The notes under the pieces: model-generated
Database searches by the model: none
Told to the model about the DNA's origin: nothing
What the model saw: only the letters and a program-made list of their open reading frames with translations
Source of the DNA: Pseudomonas fluorescens HK44
Lineage (GTDB): Bacteria; Pseudomonadota; Gammaproteobacteria; Pseudomonadales; Pseudomonadaceae
Length of the DNA: 64,000 bases
Reading direction: 5' to 3'
NCBI RefSeq assembly: GCF_000217955.3
Contig: NZ_AFOY02000015.1
Span: 434,001-498,000, forward strand
Part shown: positions 27,967 through 37,533 of the stretch, one piece after another
Numbering within the stretch: position 1 is the first letter of the stretch
Layout: each line of letters begins with the position of its first letter
Translations under genes and position numbers: made by a program

Positions 27967-30245
27967 GCCGCTACTTCAGCAAATCCCTTGTTGCCAGTCT
28001 GGCGCTCCTGGTCGTCGGTTACGCCCAGGCCACCACCGCACCTGTGCCTGTCGCACCGGTCGTGGTCAGCAACACACCGAGCTGGAGCACCGCGTACAGC
28101 TTCGAACAGCTGGGCCGTCCCGCCGACAGCCTATTGCTGGGTATCCACAATAGCGACCAGATCGAATTCAGCCTGCGCCGAGATCGCATCGCCAGTGACG
28201 CGAAACTGCAGCTGGAGTACACACCGTCGCCGTCTCTGCTGCCACAGATCTCGCATTTACGCGTGTACCTCAACGACGTGCTGATGAGCGTTGTGCCGAT
28301 CGAGAAGGACCAGTTGGGTAAGAGGGTCAACCAATCGGTAGCACTTGACCCGCGTCTGATTTCGGACTTCAACCGCGTACGCCTGGAGTTCGTCGGCCAC
28401 TACACCGATGTCTGCGAAGATCCGGCCAACAGCACGCTATGGTTGAACGTGGGGCGCAGCAGTCAGATCCAATTGCAGGAGCAGGCGCTAACGCTCAAGA
28501 ACGACCTGGCCTATTTCCCGATGCCTTTCTTCGACACCCGAGGTCAGGACAAGCCGGTCATCAATTTGGTCTTCGCTGATGCGCCGACCCTGGGCGAGCA
28601 GCGTGCAGCCGGTATTCTGGCGTCCTATTTCGGCAGCCAGGCCGCTTGGCGTGGTGCACAGTTTCCCGTGCTGTTCAACCAGCTGCCACCCGCCGATGAG
28701 CGCCATCGCGCCAAGTCGGTCATTGTCTTCGCCACCAACGATCATCGTCCATCCTTCCTGGCTGACACAACGTTGTTCCCGGTCGTGGATGCGCCCGTTG
28801 TACAGATGATCGACAACCCGCAGGATCCCTACAGCAAGATGTTGCTGGTGATGGGGCGCAACGACGATGACCTGGCTGTGGCTGCCCGTGCCCTGGCATT
28901 GGGCGCAGGCGCGTTCCGCGGGTCGCGCGTGACCGTCAACAAGGTCGAGCAGCTCAAACCTCGGGTGCCTTATGACGCGCCGAACTGGATGCGCACGGAC
29001 CGCTCGGTACGCTTCGCCGAGTTGATCAAGTACCCCGAGCAGCTTCAGGCCAACGGGCTGCAGCCACGGTCCATCACGGTGGACGTGAATCTGCCGCCTG
29101 ACCTGTTCGTCTGGCGTAACCAGGGAATCCCGCTGCAAACCAAGTTTCGTTATACGCCTCCGTTGGTCAACGACGAGTCGCGCTTGACCATCAGCCTGAA
29201 CAACCAGTTCATCACCAGCCTGCCGTTGCTCAGCAAGACCGACAGCCGTCTGGAGGAGCTGCGCCTGGCGGTGTTGTCCAACGAGTCGGCGAACCTCAGC
29301 GACAAGCTGCTGGTACCAGCGCTGAAGATTGGCGACCGTAATACCCTGCGTTTCGACTTCAACTTCGCCAGCGCCTTTAGCAGTGCCCAGCGCGACCGTT
29401 GCCAGACTTCGCTGCCGGTGAACAACCAGGCCGTGATCGATGAAGAGTCGACCATTGACCTGTCCGGCTACTATCACTACATCGCCATGCCCGACCTGCG
29501 CGCCTTTGCCCGAGGCGGTTTTCCATACAGCCGCATGGCTGACCTGTCGGAAACCCTGGTGATGGTCCCGACCCACAGTCGCGCTGTGCAACTGAGTACG
29601 GTGTTCGAGACCATTGCTGGAATTTCTGCGCGCTCAGGCTTGCCAGCGTTTGGTCTGCGACTTTCGGACAACTGGGACGACGCCAAGGCGGATACCGATC
29701 TGCTGGTATTCGGCGCCATGGCGCCGGGCGTGGGCGATGGTGCCGATGCCAATCTGGTGTTGGACAAGACGCGTGCCTGGCTACTCAAACCGTCCAACGA
29801 GCAGATCGGCAAGTCGGCCCGCGCCGGCCAGTTCAGCGATGAGCGCGACATGGGGGCCAACCGCGTTGACGTCAGCGCCCAGGCGCCGATCGCCGCCATC
29901 GTCGGCTTGCAGTCGCCGTATCACCAACAGCGCAGTATTGTGGCCTTGCTGGCGAGCGATGACGCCGATTACCAACTGCTGCGCAATACCTTGGGCGACA
30001 CGGGAAAAATTGACGCCGTTACCGGTTCTGTAGCGTTGATCCGCAGCAGTGGCGTAGACAGCAGTTGGGTGGGCCAGCAGTATTTTGTCGGCCATCTTCC
30101 GTGGTGGCTGCTGCTTTGGTACCAATTGTCCGAGCACCCGATCCTGCTGGCCGTCTTCGCCACCATCAGTGTGCTGCTGACGGCGTTCCTGCTGTGGCGC
30201 GCACTACGTTGGGCTGCCCGTCGTCGCCTGGCTGGTCAGGAGTAG
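27963..30245 (+). CDS. bcsB: cellulose synthase periplasmic subunit BcsB
   Basis: 760 residues from the ATG at 27963 (ATGA overlap with bcsA). Signal peptide (MSRYFSKSLVASLALLVVGYAQA), periplasmic carbohydrate-binding and flavodoxin-like domains, and a single C-terminal membrane anchor (ILLAVFATISVLLTAFLLW) that completes the BcsA active pore. Confidence 0.94.
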   Translation: MSRYFSKSLVASLALLVVGYAQATTAPVPVAPVVVSNTPSWSTAYSFEQLGRPADSLLLGIHNSDQIEFSLRRDRIASDAKLQLEYTPSPSLLPQISHLRVYLNDVLMSVVPIEKDQLGKRVNQSVALDPRLISDFNRVRLEFVGHYTDVCEDPANSTLWLNVGRSSQIQLQEQALTLKNDLAYFPMPFFDTRGQDKPVINLVFADAPTLGEQRAAGILASYFGSQAAWRGAQFPVLFNQLPPADERHRAKSVIVFATNDHRPSFLADTTLFPVVDAPVVQMIDNPQDPYSKMLLVMGRNDDDLAVAARALALGAGAFRGSRVTVNKVEQLKPRVPYDAPNWMRTDRSVRFAELIKYPEQLQANGLQPRSITVDVNLPPDLFVWRNQGIPLQTKFRYTPPLVNDESRLTISLNNQFITSLPLLSKTDSRLEELRLAVLSNESANLSDKLLVPALKIGDRNTLRFDFNFASAFSSAQRDRCQTSLPVNNQAVIDEESTIDLSGYYHYIAMPDLRAFARGGFPYSRMADLSETLVMVPTHSRAVQLSTVFETIAGISARSGLPAFGLRLSDNWDDAKADTDLLVFGAMAPGVGDGADANLVLDKTRAWLLKPSNEQIGKSARAGQFSDERDMGANRVDVSAQAPIAAIVGLQSPYHQQRSIVALLASDDADYQLLRNTLGDTGKIDAVTGSVALIRSSGVDSSWVGQQYFVGHLPWWLLLWYQLSEHPILLAVFATISVLLTAFLLWRALRWAARRRLAGQE

Positions 30246-30249
30246 TCGG

Positions 30250-31365
30250 GTGAAAGCTTTCTTCGCGCTGGCTTTGGCCGCGTTCATCGTAGTGCCTGGT
30301 GTTGCCGGTGCTGCTGATTGCGCCTGGCCGGCCTGGCAGAATTATCGCCAGGCGATGCTCAGCCCGGACGGACGGGTAATCGACCACTCCTCGGAGCAAC
30401 TGATCTCCACATCGGAAGGACAGAGCTACGGGCTGTTTTTCGCCCTGCTGGGCAATGATCGCGAAAGCTTCGCCAAGGTGCTGCGCTGGACCCAGGACAA
30501 CCTGGCCGGCGGAGACCTGAACCGGCAGCTTCCGGCGTGGCAGTGGGGGCGCGACAACGCTGGTCGCTGGCAGGTACTTGATAGCAACAACGCCACCGAC
30601 GCCGATTTGTGGATCGCCTATAGCTTGCTGGAAGCCGGGCGTCTATGGCATCAACCGACTTACCTGGCATTGGGTCGCAATCTGCTTTGGCGCAGTGCTG
30701 CGCAAAGCCTGCGCAAGCTACCGGGTCTGGGCCTGATGTTGCTGCCTGGCGACGCCGGATTCGACAATGCCGAGGGGTGGCGTTTGAATGCCAGTTATCT
30801 GCCGCCGCAATTGCTGGCACGCTTCGCCCAGGAAGCACCGATTTGGACGGAGCTGGCCAGCAACACCGAACGTCTATTGATCGAAAGTTCGCCCAAGGGC
30901 CTGGCACCCGACTGGCAACTGTGGAAACCCGGGCAGGGTTGGGCCGTGGACAGTCAGAAGGGCACTGCTGGTAGCTATGACGCCATTCGTGTCTACCTCT
31001 GGCTGGGCATGCTGGACAAGGATGCGCCCGGGCGCACCAGGTTGATCGAACACTTCAAACCCATGCTGGACCTGACTGCACGGCTGGGCCATGTTCCGGA
31101 AACAGTCGACACAATCACCGGTCTCGACAATGGCACCGGCCCGGTCGGCTTCGGTGCTGCATTGTTGCCCTTGCTGGCCGCCAGCCCGGACAGCGTGGAT
31201 GCCCTAAAGGCCCAGCGTCAACGCCTGCAACAACAGCCGCCCTTGGCAGATGCCTATTACAACCAGTCGCTGACGCTGTTCGGGCAGGGCTGGGACCAAC
31301 AACGTTATCGCTTCGATAAAAACGGACGCCTCGTGCCGAACTGGACTGCCGCATGCACAAATTGA
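30250..31365 (+). CDS. bcsZ: periplasmic endo-1,4-beta-glucanase BcsZ (GH8)
   Basis: 371 residues from GTG, with signal peptide ending VAGA-AD. GH8 motifs: STSEGQSYGL (general acid Glu near 55) and ATDADLWIAYSL (Asp). BcsZ trims nascent cellulose and is needed for normal export. It overlaps bcsC by 13 bases. Confidence 0.93.
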   Translation: MKAFFALALAAFIVVPGVAGAADCAWPAWQNYRQAMLSPDGRVIDHSSEQLISTSEGQSYGLFFALLGNDRESFAKVLRWTQDNLAGGDLNRQLPAWQWGRDNAGRWQVLDSNNATDADLWIAYSLLEAGRLWHQPTYLALGRNLLWRSAAQSLRKLPGLGLMLLPGDAGFDNAEGWRLNASYLPPQLLARFAQEAPIWTELASNTERLLIESSPKGLAPDWQLWKPGQGWAVDSQKGTAGSYDAIRVYLWLGMLDKDAPGRTRLIEHFKPMLDLTARLGHVPETVDTITGLDNGTGPVGFGAALLPLLAASPDSVDALKAQRQRLQQQPPLADAYYNQSLTLFGQGWDQQRYRFDKNGRLVPNWTAACTN

Positions 31366-34300
31366 CCGGTTTCGGGCTGCTGTTGAGCAGCGTTTATGGG
31401 GTCGCCCTGGGCCAGCCTCTCAGCCCGCCCGACCAGCAGCAATGGCTGCTGGAGCAGGTCCGCATTGGTGAGGCTCTGTACCGCGAAGACCTGGTGCATG
31501 ACTCGCTGGCTCGTCTGGAGCTTATCGCCCCGGACAATCCGCTGGTGAAAGTCTTTGAAGTCCGCCAGGCACTGTTGCAAAAGAATCAACCGGAAGCCGA
31601 ACGCCTGGTCGCCCAACTGCGCCAGCAGGTGCCAGGCACGGCGGCCCTGCATCAGGCCGAGAACTTGCTGAAAATGCACGGCGCCGACGGTCAGAGGGCT
31701 CTGCAGGAGGCGCGCCTGCTGGCCGTCGCCGGTCGTTCCGAAGACGCGGTCAACGCCTATCGGCAATTGTTCGGTGATGACATGCCGGACTTTGCCACGG
31801 CTCTGGAATATCTGAATGTGCGTAGCGGCATCAAGGCCGAGCGCCCGGTCGTGATAGATCAGTTGCGCGAGCTGGACCGCCAGTACCCCGGCAATGCTTC
31901 GCTGCGCCAGACCTTGGCCGGCCTGCTGTTTGCCGAAAAACGTGATCCCGAGGCGCTGGACGTCTTGCATCAATTGGCTGGCGATCCGAACGCCAGCAAC
32001 AACGCTGCCGAACGCGAATACAACTACTGGCTCAAACAACCGGTAGGGCACGAAACCGCGCAGGGCTGGCGAACGTTTCTGAAGTTCTACCCCTACACCA
32101 GCTTTCGCGCTGACGCGACTAAACAGTTGCAAGAGCAGGAGCAATACCTGGCTGATCCGGCCTGGCAGGCCGGAGTCAAAGGCAAGGCATTGCTTGAGGC
32201 CGGCGACAACGTCGGCGCTGAAGCCAGTTTGCTTCGGGCGATCAAGCGTTACCCGCAAGACTCCAGCCTGCTCGGTTCGCTGGGTCTTTCGCTGATGCGC
32301 CAGAACAAGCACGAAGCGGCATACAACACTTTTGCCCAAGCTTCGGCCATCGAGCAAGACACCACCTGGATAGCCAAATGGCAGGATCTCAAGGCTGTCA
32401 ACTATCAGTGGATGCTGATGCAAAAGGGTGATGAAGCCCTTGAGCGAAAGGATTACCCCGTCGCGAAAAAATGGTACCGGCAGACGGCTAATGCCAATCC
32501 GAGCGATCCAGCGCCGCTGATCGGCTTGTCCTACGTTGCCCGGGGCGAATCCGATGACATCACCGCAGAAGCCCTGCTGGTGCGGGCGCGCAAGCTCGAT
32601 CCGAACAACGCAAGCGTGGTGCGTGCGATGGTCCGCCTGTACCTGTCGCAATCACCGGAAAAGGCCGAGCACTACCTCGACAGCCTGACGCCCAAGGAGC
32701 AGCAAGAGTTTCAAGGCGTGCGTCGGGGGCTGACGCTGGATCGCCTCAACGCGCAAGCCGATGACGCTACCCGGCGCAGCGATTGGGCGCAGGTGACGGT
32801 AGCCTTGAGCAAGGCTCGCGTGCTGGACCCGGACAATCCCTGGCTGGTGTACCGCTTGGCCAACGCCCAGCGCGAACTTGGTCGCAATACCGAGGCCGAT
32901 CAAAGCTTCCACGGGCTGTTACAACGTCAGGGCCAGAACACCGAGGCGCGCTATGCCCACGGCCTGTTTCTGGCCAATGGTGAGCGTGACGGCGAGGCCA
33001 TGGGCAGTCTGCAACAGATCCCGCGTGCCGCCTGGAGCGACAACATGAACGAGCTGTGGGCACGTCTGCAGCGTCGCCAGTTGCTCGCGAAGGCCCGGGC
33101 ACTGCGCGACGGTGGCCATGAGGTCCAAGCCGAAGCGCTGTTGATGCGTGCGCCGACCACTGATGACTACCTGACCCTGGCCGACTGGGCTCAGCAGCGT
33201 GGCGACCTGGTACAGGCCGAAAGCCGCTACCGCAAGGTGCTGGCCAGCGCGCCGAAAAATGCCGAGGCCCAACTGGGCCTGAGCGAAGTGCTGATCGCCC
33301 GCGGTCAACCGAACGCCGCCAAGGTCAGCCTTATGGCAGTGGCGGCGCCGGTACCGGCCGATGTGTCGTTTCAGCGCCGCCTGGCCAATGCCTGGGCGTC
33401 GCTGGGCGACAAGACGCGTGCGAACGCGCTGTTCGCGCAGTTGCTCAAGACCCCGCAAAGTGATCCGTTGGTCTATCGGGATGCGGCGCGTCTGTTGTCC
33501 CGAGAAGAGCCGCAGTGGGCTCTGGATGACTATGCGCGCAGCATGGGCGCGGCAAGGATGATCGAACCACAACAGGCTGAGCCGCGCGACAACCGTGCCA
33601 TGACCTTGGCCAGCCGTGCCAGGGACAGCGATGACTGGTTGAAGCGCAGCATCCGCAGCGACGTCGACGAGCTGTACCAAAAGCAGAACCCGACGGTGAA
33701 CCTGTACCATGACCTCGCCTGGCGCACCGACAACAGCTCATCAGGGGTCTCGGACCTGACCACCCAAACCACCATCCTGCGCATCGACGCGCCGGTGGCG
33801 CAAGGGCAGGGCTTTGTCCAGGCCGAAGACATCAATCTGGATGTCAGCAACTTTTCCAGCACCGACCGGTTCGGCTTGTGCGCGGTGGTGGTGAATGGCT
33901 GTACCAGCGCTTCGCAGAGCGTGCGCGGCACCCTGCTGGGCATGGGCTGGCATGATGATCGCTGGGCCTTCGACCTTGGCCATACGCCACAAGAATTCAC
34001 CGTGTCGAACTGGGTGGGCGGTGTCACCTACAGCGGTGACTGGAGCAGTGTGGGTTACCGCCTCACGGCATCGCGGCGGCCCCTGACCAACTCACTGGTG
34101 TCGTATGCCGGTGCGGTCGATCCGGTTACCGGAACCAAGTGGGGCGGCGTTACGGCCAACGGCTTCACTCTGGGCCTGAGCCATGACCAAGGCGGCAAGG
34201 ATGGCGTGTGGGCAAGCCTGAGCAGTCATTGGTTAGTGGGCCAGAACGTTGAGAACAATCAGCGACGCACAGCGATGGGCGGTTATTACTATCGCCTGGT

Positions 34301-34826
34301 GGAACGCGCCGACGAACGTCTGCGCACTGGCCTGACCCTGATGTACATGGGCTACGACAAGGACTTGAGCGAAGACACACTCGGCCAGGGCGGCTACTAC
34401 AGCCCGCAGCAGTACTACTCGGTCAGCGTGCCGGTGAACTACGCCTGGCGTAACGCTGACTGGTCGGCCTTGCTCGAAAGCTCGGTGGGTTGGTCGTTCG
34501 CGAAAATCGATGGCTCTGATCTCTACCCCAAAGACAGCGAAACCGATCTGCAAAACCTGCTGGCGCAGTCGGATCACAAGATGGTGGACAACCCGTCCCT
34601 GACCAAGAGTGGCAGTAGCAGCAACGGCTTCAATTTCCGTGTCCAGGGCCTCGTGGAACGTCGCCTTTCGGATAACCTGGTCCTGGGTACCGGTATCACC
34701 TGGCAGCACAGCGAAGGCTACGCCCCAAGTCGCGCCTTGCTTTACCTGCGCTACACGTTTGACCCTTGGCAAGGAAACCTGCCGCTACCGGTGGAGCCGA
34801 TCTCGCCTTATGCGGATATGCGCTAG
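31353..34826 (+). CDS. bcsC: cellulose export outer-membrane protein BcsC
   Basis: 1157 residues. Signal peptide ending VALG-Q, a long periplasmic TPR solenoid (about 40-780) and a C-terminal 16-strand beta barrel (about 820-1157), ending in YLRYTFDPWQ...YADMR. Forms the cellulose exit pore. Last gene of the operon. Confidence 0.94.
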   Translation: MHKLTGFGLLLSSVYGVALGQPLSPPDQQQWLLEQVRIGEALYREDLVHDSLARLELIAPDNPLVKVFEVRQALLQKNQPEAERLVAQLRQQVPGTAALHQAENLLKMHGADGQRALQEARLLAVAGRSEDAVNAYRQLFGDDMPDFATALEYLNVRSGIKAERPVVIDQLRELDRQYPGNASLRQTLAGLLFAEKRDPEALDVLHQLAGDPNASNNAAEREYNYWLKQPVGHETAQGWRTFLKFYPYTSFRADATKQLQEQEQYLADPAWQAGVKGKALLEAGDNVGAEASLLRAIKRYPQDSSLLGSLGLSLMRQNKHEAAYNTFAQASAIEQDTTWIAKWQDLKAVNYQWMLMQKGDEALERKDYPVAKKWYRQTANANPSDPAPLIGLSYVARGESDDITAEALLVRARKLDPNNASVVRAMVRLYLSQSPEKAEHYLDSLTPKEQQEFQGVRRGLTLDRLNAQADDATRRSDWAQVTVALSKARVLDPDNPWLVYRLANAQRELGRNTEADQSFHGLLQRQGQNTEARYAHGLFLANGERDGEAMGSLQQIPRAAWSDNMNELWARLQRRQLLAKARALRDGGHEVQAEALLMRAPTTDDYLTLADWAQQRGDLVQAESRYRKVLASAPKNAEAQLGLSEVLIARGQPNAAKVSLMAVAAPVPADVSFQRRLANAWASLGDKTRANALFAQLLKTPQSDPLVYRDAARLLSREEPQWALDDYARSMGAARMIEPQQAEPRDNRAMTLASRARDSDDWLKRSIRSDVDELYQKQNPTVNLYHDLAWRTDNSSSGVSDLTTQTTILRIDAPVAQGQGFVQAEDINLDVSNFSSTDRFGLCAVVVNGCTSASQSVRGTLLGMGWHDDRWAFDLGHTPQEFTVSNWVGGVTYSGDWSSVGYRLTASRRPLTNSLVSYAGAVDPVTGTKWGGVTANGFTLGLSHDQGGKDGVWASLSSHWLVGQNVENNQRRTAMGGYYYRLVERADERLRTGLTLMYMGYDKDLSEDTLGQGGYYSPQQYYSVSVPVNYAWRNADWSALLESSVGWSFAKIDGSDLYPKDSETDLQNLLAQSDHKMVDNPSLTKSGSSSNGFNFRVQGLVERRLSDNLVLGTGITWQHSEGYAPSRALLYLRYTFDPWQGNLPLPVEPISPYADMR

Positions 34827-34904
34827 AGCGCCACAGCAGGCGGACTGGCCCGAATTATCGCTCTGCGCATTCGGTATGGCGGTTGTGGTCAACTAATCCC
34901 GGAC

Positions 34905-34933
34905 AATAAAAAGCCCGGCAACCGGGCCGGGCT
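34905..34933 (-). terminator. Rho-independent terminator of uppP
   Basis: AGCCCGG (34912-34918) pairs with CCGGGCT (34927-34933). On the minus strand the stem is followed by TTTTTATTG, 20 bases after the uppP stop. It also separates uppP from the convergent bcs operon. Confidence 0.85.
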
Positions 34934-34954
34934 CTATCAGCGTTTGAACGTTGT

Positions 34955-35827
34955 TTAGCTCAACAGCCCGGTACTGACCGCGACAATCAGGAAAATACCC
35001 AGCACCGCCCGGTAGATAACGAAGGGCCAGGTGGAAAACCTTTCAAGGAATTTCATCAGGCCCCAGATGGCGCAAAACGCCGACACGCTGGCGATCACCA
35101 ATCCGAAAATCAGGTGCGACCACGCTTCGACCGGGATATGTGCGTGATACAGCACCCACAGCTCTTTCAAACCGGCCAGTGCGATAGCGGGTAGCCCAAG
35201 CAGGAATGAGAAGCGCGCGGCTTCTTCGCGTTTGAAGTTCAGAAAGAGCGCGGCGGTGAGTGTTGAACCGGAGCGGGAAACACCGGGAATCAGCGCGCCA
35301 ATCTGTGCAATACCGACGATCAATGCATCCCGCAGACGCATCTGTCCCACGACACGTTGATGGCGGCAGCTGAGTTCGGCTGCAGCCAGCAGAACGGCCA
35401 TCACCAGGCATGAGATACCAATCACCATCAGGCCTCTTAACGGTGAGTTGCACGTATTGAGCAGTGAGGACAAGGCCAGGCCCGCAATGCCGATCGGGAT
35501 GGTCGCCAGCACAATGGCAACGGCCAGCTTGAACGACTGGTTGCTGTAATCACGCTGCCGCACGGCGCCGATGCTTCCGGTGACGACTTCCCGTACATCA
35601 CGCCAGAAATAGCTGACGACCGCGGCCAGTGCAGCCAATTGCATCGCGGCGGAAAACGCCGAGCCAGGATCGGGCCAGCCGAGCAGGGCGGGTACGATAC
35701 GCATGTGCGCAGTGGATGAAATGGGTAATAGCTCGGTGATGCCTTGAATGATGCCCAGGATGCCAATTTGCAGGTAATCCAGAGAAGCAAAGCCGATATC
35801 AAGGCCGCTGGTACAAACGTTTGTCAA
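34955..35827 (-). CDS. uppP: undecaprenyl-diphosphatase UppP/BacA
   Basis: 290 residues from a TTG at 35827 preceded by AAGGA; the frame is open upstream to 35878 across a run of nine C. Integral membrane enzyme that recycles undecaprenyl diphosphate to the monophosphate for cell-wall synthesis. Motifs: GIIQGITELLPISSTAH (catalytic Glu and Ser/His) and PGVSRSGSTLTAALFLNFKREEAARFSFLL (PGxSRSG). About eight membrane helices. It may be a second copy in this genome, since its position next to bcs is not the usual one. Confidence 0.92.
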   Translation of the reverse strand: MTNVCTSGLDIGFASLDYLQIGILGIIQGITELLPISSTAHMRIVPALLGWPDPGSAFSAAMQLAALAAVVSYFWRDVREVVTGSIGAVRQRDYSNQSFKLAVAIVLATIPIGIAGLALSSLLNTCNSPLRGLMVIGISCLVMAVLLAAAELSCRHQRVVGQMRLRDALIVGIAQIGALIPGVSRSGSTLTAALFLNFKREEAARFSFLLGLPAIALAGLKELWVLYHAHIPVEAWSHLIFGLVIASVSAFCAIWGLMKFLERFSTWPFVIYRAVLGIFLIVAVSTGLLS

Positions 35828-36175
35828 AATACGTTCCTTAAAAAGTAAGGCTTTCCCACTACCCCCCCCCGAAAACACGGTACGACGCTCGGAAAGTCTC
35901 GGCAGTGGGCAAATGATCCTGGACTGAACCGCTCTGTCAGAGGGTCGCTCAAGGTGACTGCGAGCGGAATAATGGCCTTATTTGTAACTGTTTGCTACTG
36001 GCTGTTGAGATGATTTTTTTAGCCAGGAACGCCCGCGAAGCCCATGTGTACAGGCCTGTCCGGGATTTTATGTTCGCTTCATGACCGACAATCGAGGTTG
36101 CTCAGTTCCAGCTAAGTTTGCCTGCGTAGTCTCGCCCTCGCGCCAATTGCAGCGCTGTCAAGGAGAAGCATCCAC
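35828..36175. other. intergenic region between uppP and membrane-protein gene
   Basis: 348 bases, no gene. It contains a run of nine C (35862-35870) and an imperfect inverted repeat TTTCCCACTACC / GGCAGTGGGCAAA flanking it. AAGGAGAAG precedes the ATG at 36176. No clear promoter could be assigned. Confidence 0.5.
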
Positions 36176-36943
36176 ATGAAGCCGCTTACGAAAGCTGACT
36201 GGCTCAATAAAGTCCCCGAGGTGACCCTGTCGTTCTGGGTCATCAAGATCATGTCCACCACTGTGGGTGAAACCGGCGCCGACTTTCTCGCCGTCGATGC
36301 CGGGTTGGGGCAGAGTGTGACCAGTATCGGCATGGCCGTGCTGTTGGCGATCGCACTGTTCGGCCAACTTCGTACACGCGCCTACACCCCTTGGATTTAT
36401 TGGCTGACGGTGGTGCTGGTGAGCATCGTCGGGACACAGATTACCGATGTGCTAACCGACAAGATGGGCATCAGCCTGTATGCCAGCACAGCGGTATTTT
36501 CCGTGCTGCTGGCGATCAATTTCATGATCTGGTACGGGTTGGAGGGCAGTCTTTCGATCACTGAAATCGTCACACCGCGCCGGGAGCTGTTCTATTGGGC
36601 GACGGTGCTCTGCACCTTTGCGCTGGGCACGGCGGCTGGCGACCTCGCCACCGAGGCGCTGGGTCTTGGTTTCACACTGGGCGCGGTGATATTCGGCGCG
36701 TTGATCGGCCTGACGTTCGCCGCCTGGCGCCTGGGCGGCAATACGGTCCTGACCTTCTGGATCGCCTACATCCTGACCCGGCCTTTTGGCGCCTCCCTGG
36801 GCGACTTGCTGACCCAAGCCAAGACCTATGGCGGACTCGGCATGGGCGCCATGTGGACCAGCGCGATTTTCCTCAGCGTCATCCTGATTCTGGTGGCCGT
36901 CGCACAGATGAGCGTCGGCAATCGCAAACTCGTCACTGAATAA
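36176..36943 (+). CDS. COG4705-type integral membrane protein
   Basis: 255 residues with about eight transmembrane helices in two similar halves. VPEVTLSFWVIKIMSTTVGETGADFL in the first half and FYWATVLCTFALGTAAGDLATEALGLGF in the second carry the repeated G-E/D-T/A...D motif. Family function unknown; often described as membrane-anchored proteins. Followed 29 bases later by a lipoprotein gene and then a two-component system, which may co-regulate it. Confidence 0.75.
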   Translation: MKPLTKADWLNKVPEVTLSFWVIKIMSTTVGETGADFLAVDAGLGQSVTSIGMAVLLAIALFGQLRTRAYTPWIYWLTVVLVSIVGTQITDVLTDKMGISLYASTAVFSVLLAINFMIWYGLEGSLSITEIVTPRRELFYWATVLCTFALGTAAGDLATEALGLGFTLGAVIFGALIGLTFAAWRLGGNTVLTFWIAYILTRPFGASLGDLLTQAKTYGGLGMGAMWTSAIFLSVILILVAVAQMSVGNRKLVTE

Positions 36944-36972
36944 CCCGTTCAAAAGCCTATCAAGGAATCATC

Positions 36973-37410
36973 ATGGTCTACGTTAAAACCGCCATTCGTA
37001 AAGCCGCCGTTCTTTCAGCCATCGTCGTGTTTGGCCTGGCCGCCGGGTGTTCGAAACCTGCCGATGCGCCAAAAACGGGTGCTACTTCGGGCGCAGCCAG
37101 CGTTCAGCAGAGCACGGTCTCGAAACTGGGCGACCTGTCGGCATTCCAGGGCATTGCGGCCAACGTTGCCGATCTGGTGAATAAAAACGACCTGCCGGGC
37201 GCGAAAACGCGAATCAAGGACCTGGAGTTGTCCTGGGACTCCGCGGAAGCCGGCATCAAACCGCGTGCTGCCAGCGACTGGCATGTCCTGGACAAGTCCA
37301 TCGACACTGCACTTGAGGCCTTGCGCGCCAGCACCCCGAAACAGAGCGACTGCAAGGCGGCAATGGATGATTTGCTGAAAACCTTCAATTCGCTGCAAGG
37401 AAAAAGCTGA
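36973..37410 (+). CDS. small lipoprotein
   Basis: 145 residues with a lipobox (VFGLAAGC near residue 25). The mature part is helical and charged, ending LLKTFNSLQGKS. No known domain. AAGGAATC precedes the ATG. Likely in operon with the COG4705-type gene. Confidence 0.75.
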   Translation: MVYVKTAIRKAAVLSAIVVFGLAAGCSKPADAPKTGATSGAASVQQSTVSKLGDLSAFQGIAANVADLVNKNDLPGAKTRIKDLELSWDSAEAGIKPRAASDWHVLDKSIDTALEALRASTPKQSDCKAAMDDLLKTFNSLQGKS

Positions 37411-37466
37411 CTGCTTTCAATATCAATAAATCGCTTCGCGCGCGCTTGAACAGGTGATTCAATGCA

Positions 37467-37511
37467 GGCTCGACAGTCATTGCGCAGGTATATCCGCGTG
37501 AGTGTCGAGCC
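37467..37511. repeat. inverted repeat in leader of response regulator
   Basis: GGCTCGACA (37467-37475) and its exact inverse complement TGTCGAGCC (37503-37511) enclose 27 bases, 22 bases before the regulator start. It could be an operator or an mRNA hairpin. Confidence 0.45.
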
Positions 37512-37533
37512 TCACTTATCACCGGAGAGGGAC

